From Xestospongia muta (Eukaryota > Porifera > Demospongiae > Haplosclerida > Petrosiidae), in NCBI GenBank assembly GCA_963693285.1, contig OY848926.1, positions 3,642,501-3,706,500 on the forward strand: a DNA stretch of 64,000 bases. Reading direction: 5' to 3'. The position numbers were made by a program, and so were the translations under genes. Positions 53,298-64,000 of the stretch are shown here, in pieces; within the stretch, counting starts at the first letter, position 1; every line of letters begins with the position of its first letter. Below the pieces are notes generated by a model. That model was not told the DNA's origin. It made no database searches and saw only the letters and a list, made by a program, of their open reading frames with translations.

Positions 53298-56284
53298 TGG
53301 ATCTGATTTTAGTGTCTGGGACTCAAACCTCAGTAAGTACTCACTATCACACTGATCTCCACTTTCGTTTGGATCTTTCCCCTGAACTTCCTCGGCCTTT
53401 CTGTGCTAGTCCATGGAAGAGAAGTAAAATATCACCACTGAGAGATAGGTAATGTAGACACAGGATGGGAATTACAAGTGACTGTATTTAGAATGACATT
53501 GTTATTTTAGGTTAATGATAGAATGGGTCTTTAGTTCTAGAGATGCAATGAGAAAACTTCACAGTATTATCACATCTATTAACAATGAACTCTCACAGAG
53601 AAGTGCCACGTCTACACCTGATCAAACAACTCAATCTAATGCTTTAATTGTTGGTATATCATATAACAATGGAACATGTTTGAGTCCATGTTTTGTTGAG
53701 AAACTTTACGATCATTTCAGTTTATACCCACCATTTGATGGATTCAGAGTAAAAAGAACTCATTTACAAGCTAATCAGCCTATTTCTGACATTAATCAGT
53801 TGCTATGGCAACAGTTGCCATGTAGTTCAAAATATTCTCGCTGTCAAAAAGAATTTGATAACACACAACAGATTAGAGTTTTAATAACTAGCCGAGATTG
53901 GAGTCCTGTACCAGCTGTTTTGAATGCTCAATTGGAACAAAGTTTTTCTCAAAATCCATTGAACACTAATGCTGTGTTAGGTGATGTTGTGGTTGATTTT
54001 GTGTCTGGTTATATGTACAATAAAAGTACAGGTCAACGCAGTTTTCTACGTTGTTCCATTAATCCCAGTCAAGCAACAGTCATTGTACGACATTTGACTC
54101 ACGAATCTTACAAGCCATTTTGGAAGTCTTATGTAGCAGCTGGCATTCTTCCTTATTCAATTCATCCTGTTAGTGGAGAGGCGATATTTTTAGTTGGAAA
54201 GCTGACATATGATGGTGGTACTTGGTGTGACTTTGGAGGGCTCAGATCAAGAAAACGTTTCAAGTAAGACTCTATTCTTGATGACTTACTTATCTACATA
54301 AAAATATTAATTGTTATCATGTCCTTTTTTATATAATAATGATCATCTTCAAAATGTAACAGATCCTTTTCATTGTAGAGAAACTCCATCAAAAACTGCT
54401 GCCAGAGAGTGCTATGAAGAATCATTGGGTGTATTAGGATCTAGTAGTTACCTCCTAGAGGCTTTGCATAGCTATATTGAGAACAATGCTTTCAAAGTAA
54501 GGTTGTGATGTACCTTTGTAATCTCTTACTATATCAATTGAAATGTCTCTTGTGCAACACCATCTCTATTGACTGAGAGATAGAAGGAACATATCACTCG
54601 ATGTAGTAAGAGTCTTCCTACAAGTAAATGTCTTTCATCTCTTACTGTATTTTGTGAAGTGTTTATGTATCTCTATTGATTTATGTTTCAATATTTACAG
54701 TTGAGAGTTATTTGATTCAATTGTGAGATATTTAAAACATTCATCAGATTTCTTACTGACAGGTTCTTCATATTGTAATTGAATGATGTACTTGTATCTC
54801 TTACTGTGTAATTGAACGATGTGTTCCTTGTATCTCTTACTGTGTAATTGAACGATGTGTTCCTTGTATCTCTTACTGTGTAATTGAACGATGTTTGTAT
54901 CTCTTACTGTGTAATTGAATGATGTGTTTGTATCTCTCACTGTATAATTGAATGATGTGTTTGTATCTCTCACTGTATAATTGAATGATGTGTTCCTTGT
55001 ATCTCTCACTGTATAATTGAATGATGTGTTCCTTGTATCTCTCACTGTATAATTGAATGATGTGTTCCTTGTATCTCTTACTGTATAATTGAATGATGTG
55101 CTTGTATCTCTTACTGTATAATTGAATGATGTGCTTGTATTTCTTACTGTATAATTGAATGATGTGTTCCTTGTATCTCTCACTGTATAATTGAATGATG
55201 TGTTCCTTGTATCTCTTACTGTATAATTGAACGATGTGTTCCTTGTATCTCTTACTGTATAATTGAATGATGTGCTTGAATCTCTTACTGTATGTTTTCC
55301 ATGTTTCTAGTGAATTGTTACTATATTGAGTGTAATATATCTGTTACTATAGATCGTCAATGAAGATAGTCAATATGTTGGCCATTTTTTAAGGATACCA
55401 TTTAGTCATTACCCAGCTCGTTTTGCTACACTGGTTATTGAACAGTGTGCAAATGGCAAACCAGTAGAAGTTGATGCCATAAGGTCAGTATATGTAACCA
55501 ATTAATTATCATTATATTGGTTAGATGGATACCTCTATCATCTGTAAGGACTGCTAACCAATCAACTTTGTCTGGTAATCGTATTAGTGAGGTTTATGCC
55601 ATCAATGAAATGGTACAGTCATACTCTTTGCAATATTTATCTCTGTCACTATTTTAGGATGGCTCGCATGATGTTTCTTCATCTTTACAATTAAGGACTG
55701 AATTCGCTCGTTCTTTGTGTATGGCAGAAAAGTTAGGGATATTTGATTCTATAGAACATATTGCTCTGCGTCAAAGTTCATACTCATCAGGCAGTGGCTT
55801 CATTAATCAACTTTGTAAGAATCCAGTCAAAAAATTAGTAAAGATGGTTCATTCAGGCAGTGGAGAGAAGCCGAAACAACCGTTTGATCCTCCATTAGAG
55901 GAAGATCAACACTTAGTAGACACAATGACAGGTCTATCATTGAACGAGACAACTGACAGTACCAGTGAAGAGGAAGAAAGTGAAGAGAAGGAACAATTAG
56001 AATGTCAACTCTCACCGGTACAAGATAATACAGGACAGTCACATGACACTTGTTTAGATGTGATACCATCTACAGACATTCCTGATCGAACTAACTCACC
56101 TCTTCTTGTAGAAACTACTCGACCCTCTGAAGGGACTCTGTTTCCTGTGGAACATGAAGAGTTACCATCTTCAAAGCGAAAAGATAAGCCAAAGAAAGTT
56201 GTTCCTCATAACACAAGAGAGATCTTGCTATATGGGATGGGTGCAGGACGATTCATGCAGTCGGCATACTTTTTTGATGTGTAG
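53298..56284 (+). CDS. Large Nudix-domain protein
   Basis: Exons 53298-53448, 53511-54263, 54379-54496, 55353 to about 55482 and two more to 56284; checked phases agree. About 300 N-terminal residues are unrecognised (starting MDLILVSGTQTSVST). The Nudix part starts VAAGILPYSIHPVSGEAIFL. The box is atypical: E-TPSKTAA-RECYEES keeps E-x7-RE and the second EE, but the leading Gly pair is eight to nine residues before the Glu rather than six, and Leu-Gly replaces the Gly position. The remaining Nudix strands follow, then a long acidic, Ser-rich C-terminal region. Nudix enzymes cleave nucleoside diphosphates linked to X; the substrate here cannot be guessed. The intron at 54497-55352 holds a minisatellite. 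Confidence 0.78.
54760..55290. repeat. Minisatellite, units of 30, 33 and 36 bp
   Basis: About 15 tandem copies of a unit of the form tgtataattgaatgatgtg, then (ttcc)ttgtatctctYac, inside a Nudix-gene intron. Length variants differ by three, so one minus-strand frame stays open throughout. Confidence 0.93.
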
Positions 56285-56439
56285 ATGAACTAGTAAGTTT
56301 TCTGTTTTTATATTGCAAAAGGGAATATATCATTTTTATGACTTCTGAAACTAAATAATAAAAATAATTATATAAAGTTACACACACACTTCACTACTAA
56401 ATGTGAAATAAACCAAACAGATTATTTTAGTGGCTCCTG

Positions 56440-59400
56440 TTATGGTTTTGGTTCTTCTTGATCGACAGATGATGGAGGAGGACTTGGTATCTCTTCAGAT
56501 TTGGGTCTTGGTGGGAAAGCAGCTATAGTAACAGAACGCTGTTGTACTTGAGAAGATGATGACACTGGCTTTGGTAGCTCCTCACGTTTGGGTCTTGGTG
56601 GGAGATCAGCTATAGTAACAGAACGCTGTTGTACTTGAGAAGATGATGGTGAACGAAATGCATCAGAAGAAGTAGTCTACAAAACAATAGACACAAATCA
56701 AAAGAGATTACTTTACATGTAACATGTACTTACTTTCAATCCATAAAGACCATACGCCAAATTATCAGACATTTCCCGACGTCGATGAGCTTCTTTAGAC
56801 TTCCTTGCCTACAACAGTATAACACGAATGTATTCACTAACTCAACACTAACATGTGGTCTAGAGGGAGCCATTGGAGCAGATAGTGTTTGAGGAATATG
56901 TTGTTGAGGTGTGATTGTACTCTTCTGAGGCTTTGGTATAGAGAATGAAGTGCCCATAAGCTCAGAACCTCGTTCATAAAAGTCTTCTTCATATTCTTCA
57001 TCACTATAGTTTCTTCCCCGACTGCTCTCATTCTAACAAACAATAGTACATAACACAATGTGAAATGAGTTTTATTACTATTTGCATTTCATGTAGTTCA
57101 TTCTCCAGAGGAATCATATTAGCACAAAAATTAGTATACTCCCATCTCCTGGATGCACTGGTACGACTGTGTGCAGAGAGAGTGTGTGTGTGTGTCAACA
57201 TATTAACCTGTACTATATTACCTGTGTTCTTGAAGTAGCTTCTGTGTAGCAATGGACCTGACACGAGCTTTTGTAAATTCTCCTTGCATTGTCAATTCAG
57301 CGGCTTGTTTGGCAACATGGCTACCAATAATGCCAGCATCCATTTCTGTTGAAAAAATGTCAATTCATAACAAATGAAATCAATCTACACTTCATTATAC
57401 TACATGTATGTGAAAAAAGAATGCCCCATAATCAAGAGAGTTAAATATGTCTCGTAACCTCGTTTAGTGTCCAGTAAGAAGGATTCCACAGACTACTATC
57501 AGAGCTGGATATAATAACATACCTTTTTCAGCAAGTTTCCTATCCTGTGTAACTGGTTTAGTTTTTGTTATAACTCGTAGACATCGATCACCATCAGAAT
57601 TAGTGTACTCTATTTGTAACTGGAAGGGCAAGTGAGGTTGTCCATCCACCATCTGTGGTGGGACATCTTTCTCTACTAATGGACTAGCACCAGCAGTAGC
57701 TCCAGTTTGAGCTATAAACAATAATTATGTACATATTTTGTAATGGGATACTTGTTTGAAGTAATGGATACATTGTACATGTACATGTTTTGTAATGGAT
57801 ATGGATTTGAAGTAATTGTAATAATGAACATGTTTTAATGACAATTGCATGTACAAAAGAGGAAGTAAGCAATAAGCATTCATAAACAATGACTCCATTT
57901 ACAATACCTTACTCCATTTACAATACCTTTTGACTTGACATCTTCTCCTCCTCCTTGCTCAGAAGCAGGAATTTTGTCATTTTTAGTAGTTTTTTTAGAC
58001 GATCGTACACCATATTCATAAGTTAATTCTGAGTCAGCTGTAACATTCCCTACTTGTTTTATGATAACACTATCTTTAGAGTCTTCATTACGAAAATACC
58101 TTTTTAAAGTAAAAGAGAATTACCACTCAAATGTATTCGCTCAAAGTAAGAAACTATTAATGTACAGTTCTCTCTAGTTATTACAACGTACATGTCGTGA
58201 TGAACAATGATTTTAGAGACCACATCAGTTGCTATCACAGGATTATTTAAAATACTGCCAAACTCTTCTGTAACAGTCAAAGGATTTACCACAGTGACCT
58301 GACCTCCAGTACGATTAGCTACTTGACCCAATTCTACTACACGACAATCATTCCCTTCAATAGACAACAAAGAGACAGTCACGCTAAAAGAAAAAATAAC
58401 TAACTATCAATTACAAAGCAACATTATTTTTCTAACCCTTTATCCATTGCTATGTCTCCAAGATCTTCATAAAAGTTCTCAGCAGCCGCATACGACTTGT
58501 CATTGGATGCAACTACTATATATGATAAGACACACATTACATCAGGTAACATACATAGTCACACTAACCATCAAGACTTCCCAATCCAATATTAGCTAAC
58601 CCATCAGTACATATAACAACCTATACAACATTCATAATAAAGCAGTACGGTGATATAACTATGAACTCACTTTTGATCCAGGCTTCTGAGAAGCAACAAC
58701 CACAGAAACCAACACAGCTGGTCCCAGAGCTGTTTGTCCAGATTCTTCAAGACTACAATGAAAATTATGTCATACTGACATCATCATTTGTTTGTTTTCT
58801 ACCTAAATACTTTCTTAGAAAGTGCTCTTTGTGTCTCACGAATTGTTGCTGGAAGAGAAATAGCTCTACCAACATCAATGATGGCTTTGGAATCAGAAAG
58901 TTTGTCACCAGCAACAGTAACTGGTGTCATACGACCATCACCAATAATGGTCACCTACATTATACAATATCAGTTGTTACTATATTTAGCATCACTCTTA
59001 CATCATCACTAAAAGTAACTAAACAAGCTCTCTTATTGGGTTCTGAATGAGCCAATCTTGCTAACTGAGAATCTATCGCTGCCTGAAGACTCTCCATACG
59101 TGAAATGTGTGTGACATTACGACTATTTCCCTGCATAAATCTGTACTCAGGTTGACGTAGATCTGCAGCAACATCTGTTGGAAGACTTTGCAATAATTTT
59201 TCATGTTTTTCTTTAGCACCACGAAGGTCATAACGTCCTGGAACCTGGAGAGAGAGAGAGAGAGAGAGATAGAGAGAGAGAGAGATACACTTATTCAATA
59301 CTACTCTCAATTTACCTCTGTGGTCACACACATACTACCAGATGTATCAATACAAAACACTACTAAGGATTCATCAGTGCCAGCTCCACCTACTGACCCA

Positions 59401-60725
59401 CCCTCTTCAGCAATCACACCAGCTGGAGTGATGAGGTATGTGGTGTCCTCCTCAGTAGGGATTTCTTCAGGTACAATCTCTAGCTCTGTTGTAGTACCAC
59501 AAAACTCACATGTCCAAAGCTAAAAACATACAACTTGAAAACACAGATACTATTTGTTATAAACTGACTTTCTTTTCATCATCCTCTTCTCCGACTAATT
59601 TGGTCAGGTGACTTACAATGGAGCCACATTCTGGATTGGAACAGAACTGGGCATCACCGGTATGTAAGTGTCCTGTCTCTCTTAGTGTATTGAATTTGAC
59701 AACAAGGATGTTAGTATCAGGTCGACGTGTTCGTATTCCTTGAGAAGACTCATCTCTATGTTCTATTGTGAACTACTTCAAGGAGATGTGTGTGAATGAT
59801 AATATAACTCACTGCCTTTATAACTCTTGTCCCAACGTACTCTCTGCCTCTTTTGTTTCTTTAGCTCTCCTTTCATGATTCCACGGAGCTGTTTGATAGG
59901 TGCAGTTGGTGGAGGAGGAGGAGGAGGTAAGGGAACTATATTGAATAAACTAATAGTCTAGTTGTCATCGATATTTTGACTGACCTGCTGCCCCACTAGG
60001 TTGATTATTTGGAGGTTGTATTAACACAGCAGGAGCAGTAGGACTATAATATAATAACAATAAACACACCACAACAAAAAATATTTAAACATTACATTTT
60101 ATCACTTGTGTTTTTGTCTTTCATTTCTTGTTGAAACTCTGCTAATTGAGCATACTTTCCTGGTGATACTTCCATCTCTACTGAATCTTTCTCTCTGTTC
60201 ACGTCAGCATTTGCACCGCTAGTATCAATGGATGATGCCATACTGGGCAATGGACTACTGAGTTGTGAGTCATCAGACTCTTGACGAAGAGGCGGAGCAG
60301 GAAAGGATAAATCAGTGTAACCACTTACACGAGGAAGACTATGAATACATAAGATTAATGGTAAGTAATTAATATGCAAGAGGGTTTCACCCTTTTTGCT
60401 GTTCATCTTCATCTTCACTATCTTCCTCTCCACTAGAATCATCACTAATATATATGAATTAACGTTATAAAGTCATTCAATGTAGTTATTATGGTCAAAC
60501 TTACTCATCTGGAGGAGGTGGAGCTCCGGATTTCCGTCCAGTTTGTGATCTTTTAAATAATCTCCCTAGGAAACCAGTACGTCTTTCAGTTCGAGAAGGC
60601 GGAGGAGGTTGTGGGGGCTCATCATCATCACTGTCACTCAACCACATTCCTTCCTCGAGCTCTCCTTCTGAGACCTCTTCCTCCTCAGAATGACCCTCAT
60701 AAACATAGGGAGACGCCCACTCCAT
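56440..60725 (-). CDS. Zinc-ribbon plus von Willebrand A domain protein
   Basis: More than a dozen exons. The start MEWASPYVYEGHSEEE is acidic, followed by Pro-rich and Ser-rich disordered parts. At about 59.7-59.5 kb comes a C4 zinc ribbon (FCSNPECG, then WTCEFCGTTTELE), then a von Willebrand A domain with the metal site VFCIDTSGSM (DxSxS), VTFSDDV and VVICTDGLANIG. The later part, ANRTGGQVTVVNPL and NNPVIATDVVSKI, is a beta-sandwich as in Sec23/24-like trunks. Similar zinc-ribbon/vWA proteins, some fused to Ras-like domains, exist in Dictyostelium; I see no GTPase motif here. The C-terminus is disordered, with a 26-residue direct repeat in the last exon. Function is unknown, perhaps an adhesion-independent cytosolic scaffold. 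Confidence 0.8.
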
Positions 60726-61265
60726 GATTACATGCACAAGAGTATGACTTTATAGCCTTGTGAGAACGCTTACGATAAGTTAGACACTTGGAAATAGATC
60801 TCAATGTCTTTATTATAAGTTTTAAATCGATTTTTGTACCCAATGCTTTTACCATGAGAGCTGCGTCATGCTTTTTCCTGGGGAGTTAGCCGGCAACAGC
60901 AACGACAAATTTGTTACTAAAAATAAAAGTTCACACCAATACGTAAATGTCTAAGAATAGATTCAGTGTATATCACGTGATATCATGTGATATGCACGTT
61001 TTTGGCTTCCTGGCTGTCGTGGGCACAGTAGAAGCATTCACAAAGAGAACTATCTAAACAAGTAATGTTAGACTCTTACTGATTTATCGATAGATTGTTT
61101 TGTGAAGAGACAGAGAGGTCTTGACTGGATAGTTTATTTATTTATAATATTATAAGGTCAGTAAGTTAATGGTAAAATGTTTTAATGTATGTTATCCAAA
61201 GGACTATTCTAACTCACTCTGATTTCCTTTCGTTTCCAGATCTGTTTGTACCTAAACTAATACAA
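60726..61265. promoter_or_regulatory. Bidirectional promoter, vWA gene / casein kinase 1
   Basis: 540 bp between opposing start codons. The palindromic E-box tcacgtga lies at 60973-60980, within a longer alternating patch of tatcacgtgatatcatgtga type. The casein kinase 5'UTR has an acceptor (tcgtttccag) near 61240, so a noncoding first exon is likely. Confidence 0.55.
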
Positions 61266-64000
61266 ATGACTATGGAACTAAGAGTTGGAGGGAAATATCG
61301 ACTGGGTCGTAAAATTGGGAGTGGATCGTTTGGAGATATTTATCTCGGTAAGTAAAATGGCAGAAACATGACATTTCCCATAAAGAACATGACACAATGT
61401 ATCATGGTAACCTGTAGTTAAAGGTGTCCATCTGTTGTTCAATACAATACACTGTTATTCAAATAGTGTCTTGCTATTAACACTTGAGTATATTAGGTAC
61501 TTCAATTATCCGTTGACGAGTGCAGGGCTATTCTTTCCTTCTTTAACATAGTAATAGAGATTAATTACAATTCAAATAATTCTGATAATGAGGGACTTCC
61601 TTGACAAGTACAGGGCCTCCTCTTTACTTCTTATAACATAGTAAATAATGATTATATACAGTGCTAATAATTCGTGTAATGACAGGGACTTCCTTGTTTT
61701 TAATATTATAGTAAATTTAGCAAATCTGGTTTCCTGTAATCCTTTGAGGTAACACTGAGGTCATGAGACACTTGTAATGTTGATAAACATGTACTGGCTA
61801 TGTCAAAATATGTTGATATGTGGCTCAGCTGTTTTACTTTGCCACATCAAAGGTTTCTCTACCGTTTTCTTGTTATAAGTATGTAATTTGGCACTGTAAA
61901 CTATTTCAAAGGAGACATAATGATTGATGACCCTATAATGGAAACTATTTTAAATATCATACTAATCATTTTTGTCCTTTCTTTTCTTTCATAACGAGTG
62001 GGTGTGCCACATTTAATCTAGCTGTTTATTTTGATTGGTAACCATAACAACCCATTTGAGTTGCGTCTGTGTTGTTGTTGTTAGTATTGTTAGTTTTGGC
62101 GTCACAAGTTGTTGTCTTTCATTTGTGACTTGTCTCGTAGCATAATGTAGATTGTTGATAGTAATATGTTTATATTGAGACCTCTCTCTCCCTCCCTCCC
62201 TCACCCCCCCCCCCCCCCCTCTCTCTCTCAGGCACAAACATTGCTACTAAAGAGGAAGTTGCTATCAAGTTGGAGTGTGTCAAGACCAAACATCCTCAAC
62301 TTCATATTGAAGCTAAATTCTATAAAATGATGCAGTCTGGAGGTACAACCATCTCTAATAAATTCTACATAGTGTTCATGTACATTTTACCTTGTAAGGA
62401 ATAGAGACTACTGTTCATACCCTAACTTGTGGTTTGTTGACAGTTTGTTTCACAAAGTAAAATCCTTCTATTTAAATACTCCCATAGGATCAAAATATCA
62501 TTAGTTATCTTAATATGCTTAGTGAATTGAGATTAATGATATAATATTACTCACTATACAGATAATAGATTTTAGTAATCGTTGACCTTTTATTAGTAAT
62601 TCACTTGTCCTTTGTTTGTGTATTGTTTTCCAGTTGGTATACCTTCTATTAAATGGTGTGGTACAGAAGGCGATTACAATGTCTTAGTTATGGAGCTATT
62701 AGGCCCCAGCTTAGAGGACCTGTTCAATTTCTGCTCTCGTAAATTCTCACTCAAGACAGTACTATTGTTGGCAGATCAATTGGTAAGAACCAAACAACTA
62801 CTGTATATTCATAATGTATATTGTTCAGCACTTCAAAACATCCTTTAAATTCAATACTAGCATTGTTAAACTACTACTACTATACAAATTGATTGTATGT
62901 GTAATTGTGTTTCTGTTTCTCCTTCTGTTTCTCCATTAGATCAGTAGAATAGAATATATTCATTCAAAGAATTTTATTCATCGTGATGTAAAACCAGACA
63001 ATTTCCTCATGGGCCTGGGCAAGAAAGGCAATCTTGTTTATATCATTGACTTTGGATTGGCTAAGAAATATCGTGACGCTCGCACACATCAACACATTCC
63101 CTACAGAGAAAACAAGAACTTGACAGGCACAGCTCGTTATGCTAGTATTAACACTCATTTAGGAATAGGTAAGGAATACATGATAATTACATAATAATAA
63201 TGTGATGAATATTGATATTCATGTGATAAATGTAAAGCGTAAATTATGATATTATGTTGACCAACTAAAACATATGACACCTTTCTATTTTCTTTTTGGC
63301 AGAACAAAGTCGACGAGATGATTTAGAGTCATTGGGTTATATGTTAATGTATTTTAACTTGGGTAGCTTACCATGGCAGGGACTAAAGGTATCTGATTCA
63401 AGTTAAATGACTAAGAAATGACTGGACTTTTGATTGTTGTAGGCTGCCACCAAAAAACAGAAATATGAGAAAATCAGTGAAAAGAAGCTCTCCACTCCAG
63501 TAGAGGTATTGTGTAGAGGTTATCCTGGTGAGTTAATAAAGACACGATTCATTTTTTAAATTGAATTTTTAGGTGAATTTGCTACTTATCTTAATTTTTG
63601 TCGTGGGCTTAAGTTTGAAGACAAGCCAGACTATACTTACCTCAGGCAACTGTTTAGAAATCTCTTTCATCGACTAGGCTACACATATGATTATGTCTAT
63701 GACTGGAACACAGCTAGAATTGTATGGTCATAATATAATGCATTATACTATATCTAGTATACTAGTAATACTGTAGTAGGTGGTATCAATAGTGTGTCTA
63801 AATTTAGTGTTGATTCTAAGTTTTAAATGTTTCAAGTTTGTTTGTTGTTAAACGAATATGTCCAAACATCAAATAGACTTCATTTTATAACAAAATCAAC
63901 ATTTCTCTTTTTTCTAGCCTACAGGTGACCACTCAGCTGCATCAATGCCAAGTCATGGAATGGTCGTCGGATATCGAGACGGTCTCCACTCGCACCATCC
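61266..64000 (+). CDS. CSNK1D: Casein kinase 1 delta/epsilon, 3' end beyond right edge
   Basis: Ser/Thr kinase acting in Wnt, clock and DNA-damage pathways. [20 protein letters not shown] begins at 61272; an upstream in-frame ATG at 61266 adds MT. Exons give the Gly loop [16 protein letters not shown] with the catalytic Lys, [20 protein letters not shown], the catalytic loop [13 protein letters not shown] in [14 protein letters not shown], the CK1 signature [20 protein letters not shown], and [40 protein letters not shown] and [10 protein letters not shown] favour delta/epsilon over alpha. After the kinase domain, the next exon (from about 63919, [13 protein letters not shown]) starts the divergent regulatory tail, cut by the window. 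The acceptor of intron 1 has a CT plus C16 pyrimidine run at about 62180-62231. Confidence 0.96.

Noticed and set aside
54695..55183. 162-codon minus-strand frame of a repeated Asn/Thr/Tyr motif
   Set aside because: Not called a gene because it is a minisatellite inside a spliced plus-strand intron; kept only as a finding.
54760..55290. CRISPR-like regular array
   Set aside because: Units are contiguous with no unique spacers, and the context is an animal intron.
56440..60725. Circularly permuted Ras domain in the vWA gene
   Set aside because: Similar zinc-ribbon/vWA proteins can carry one, but I found no P-loop or NKxD motif in any exon here.
62200..62231. Poly-C/CT run as a sequencing artefact
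   Set aside because: It fits the acceptor polypyrimidine tract pattern seen in other introns, so it is probably real, though its exact length is uncertain.

Overview
The window is nuclear DNA from an early-branching animal. It is AT-rich, with small genes packed closely, many short introns (often 45-150 bp) with GT-AG borders, and a clearly metazoan gene set. A demosponge such as Amphimedon is my best guess; that is inference from gene density, intron size and gene content, with no species-specific marker. Exon boundaries below come from reading frame, splice dinucleotides, phase and recalled family sequences; no transcript data were available.

Layout, left to right: a kelch-repeat gene running off the left edge (-); a truncated fatty-acid-hydroxylase remnant behind a tiny foldback element; axonemal dynein intermediate chain DNAI2 (-); ribosomal protein uS5/RPS2 (+); a DUF1295 membrane reductase-like gene (-); a membrane-anchored JmjC/cupin oxygenase-like gene (+); two unrecognised small genes (+); a 1,257-residue PDZ / Roc-like / COR / Death-Death protein (-); GET4 (+); RBBP6 (-); DRG2 (+) with a tRNA-Arg(TCG) in an intron; fascin (-); actin 1 (+); a membrane-anchored tubulin-tyrosine-ligase-like gene (+); ANKRD54 (+); a recently and repeatedly duplicated zone of ubiquitin-like and actin units with decayed copies (about 40.2-45.9 kb); an FMNL-type formin (-); RPL38 (+); GPANK1 (+); a large Nudix-domain gene (+); a zinc-ribbon/von Willebrand A gene (-); and casein kinase 1 delta/epsilon (+), cut by the right edge.

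Themes. Most neighbours are arranged head to head across 115-540 bp, so bidirectional promoters are likely. Fascin and actin share a 411-bp promoter with a perfect CArG box, and a formin lies 9 kb further on, so actin, an actin bundler and an actin nucleator are neighbours. CT microsatellites repeatedly sit directly before 3' splice sites, in one case filling almost a whole intron.

The most novel items are the PDZ-Roc-like-COR-Death-Death protein, and the second actin, which has lost its ATG but is open in frame into upstream ubiquitin-like-derived sequence.
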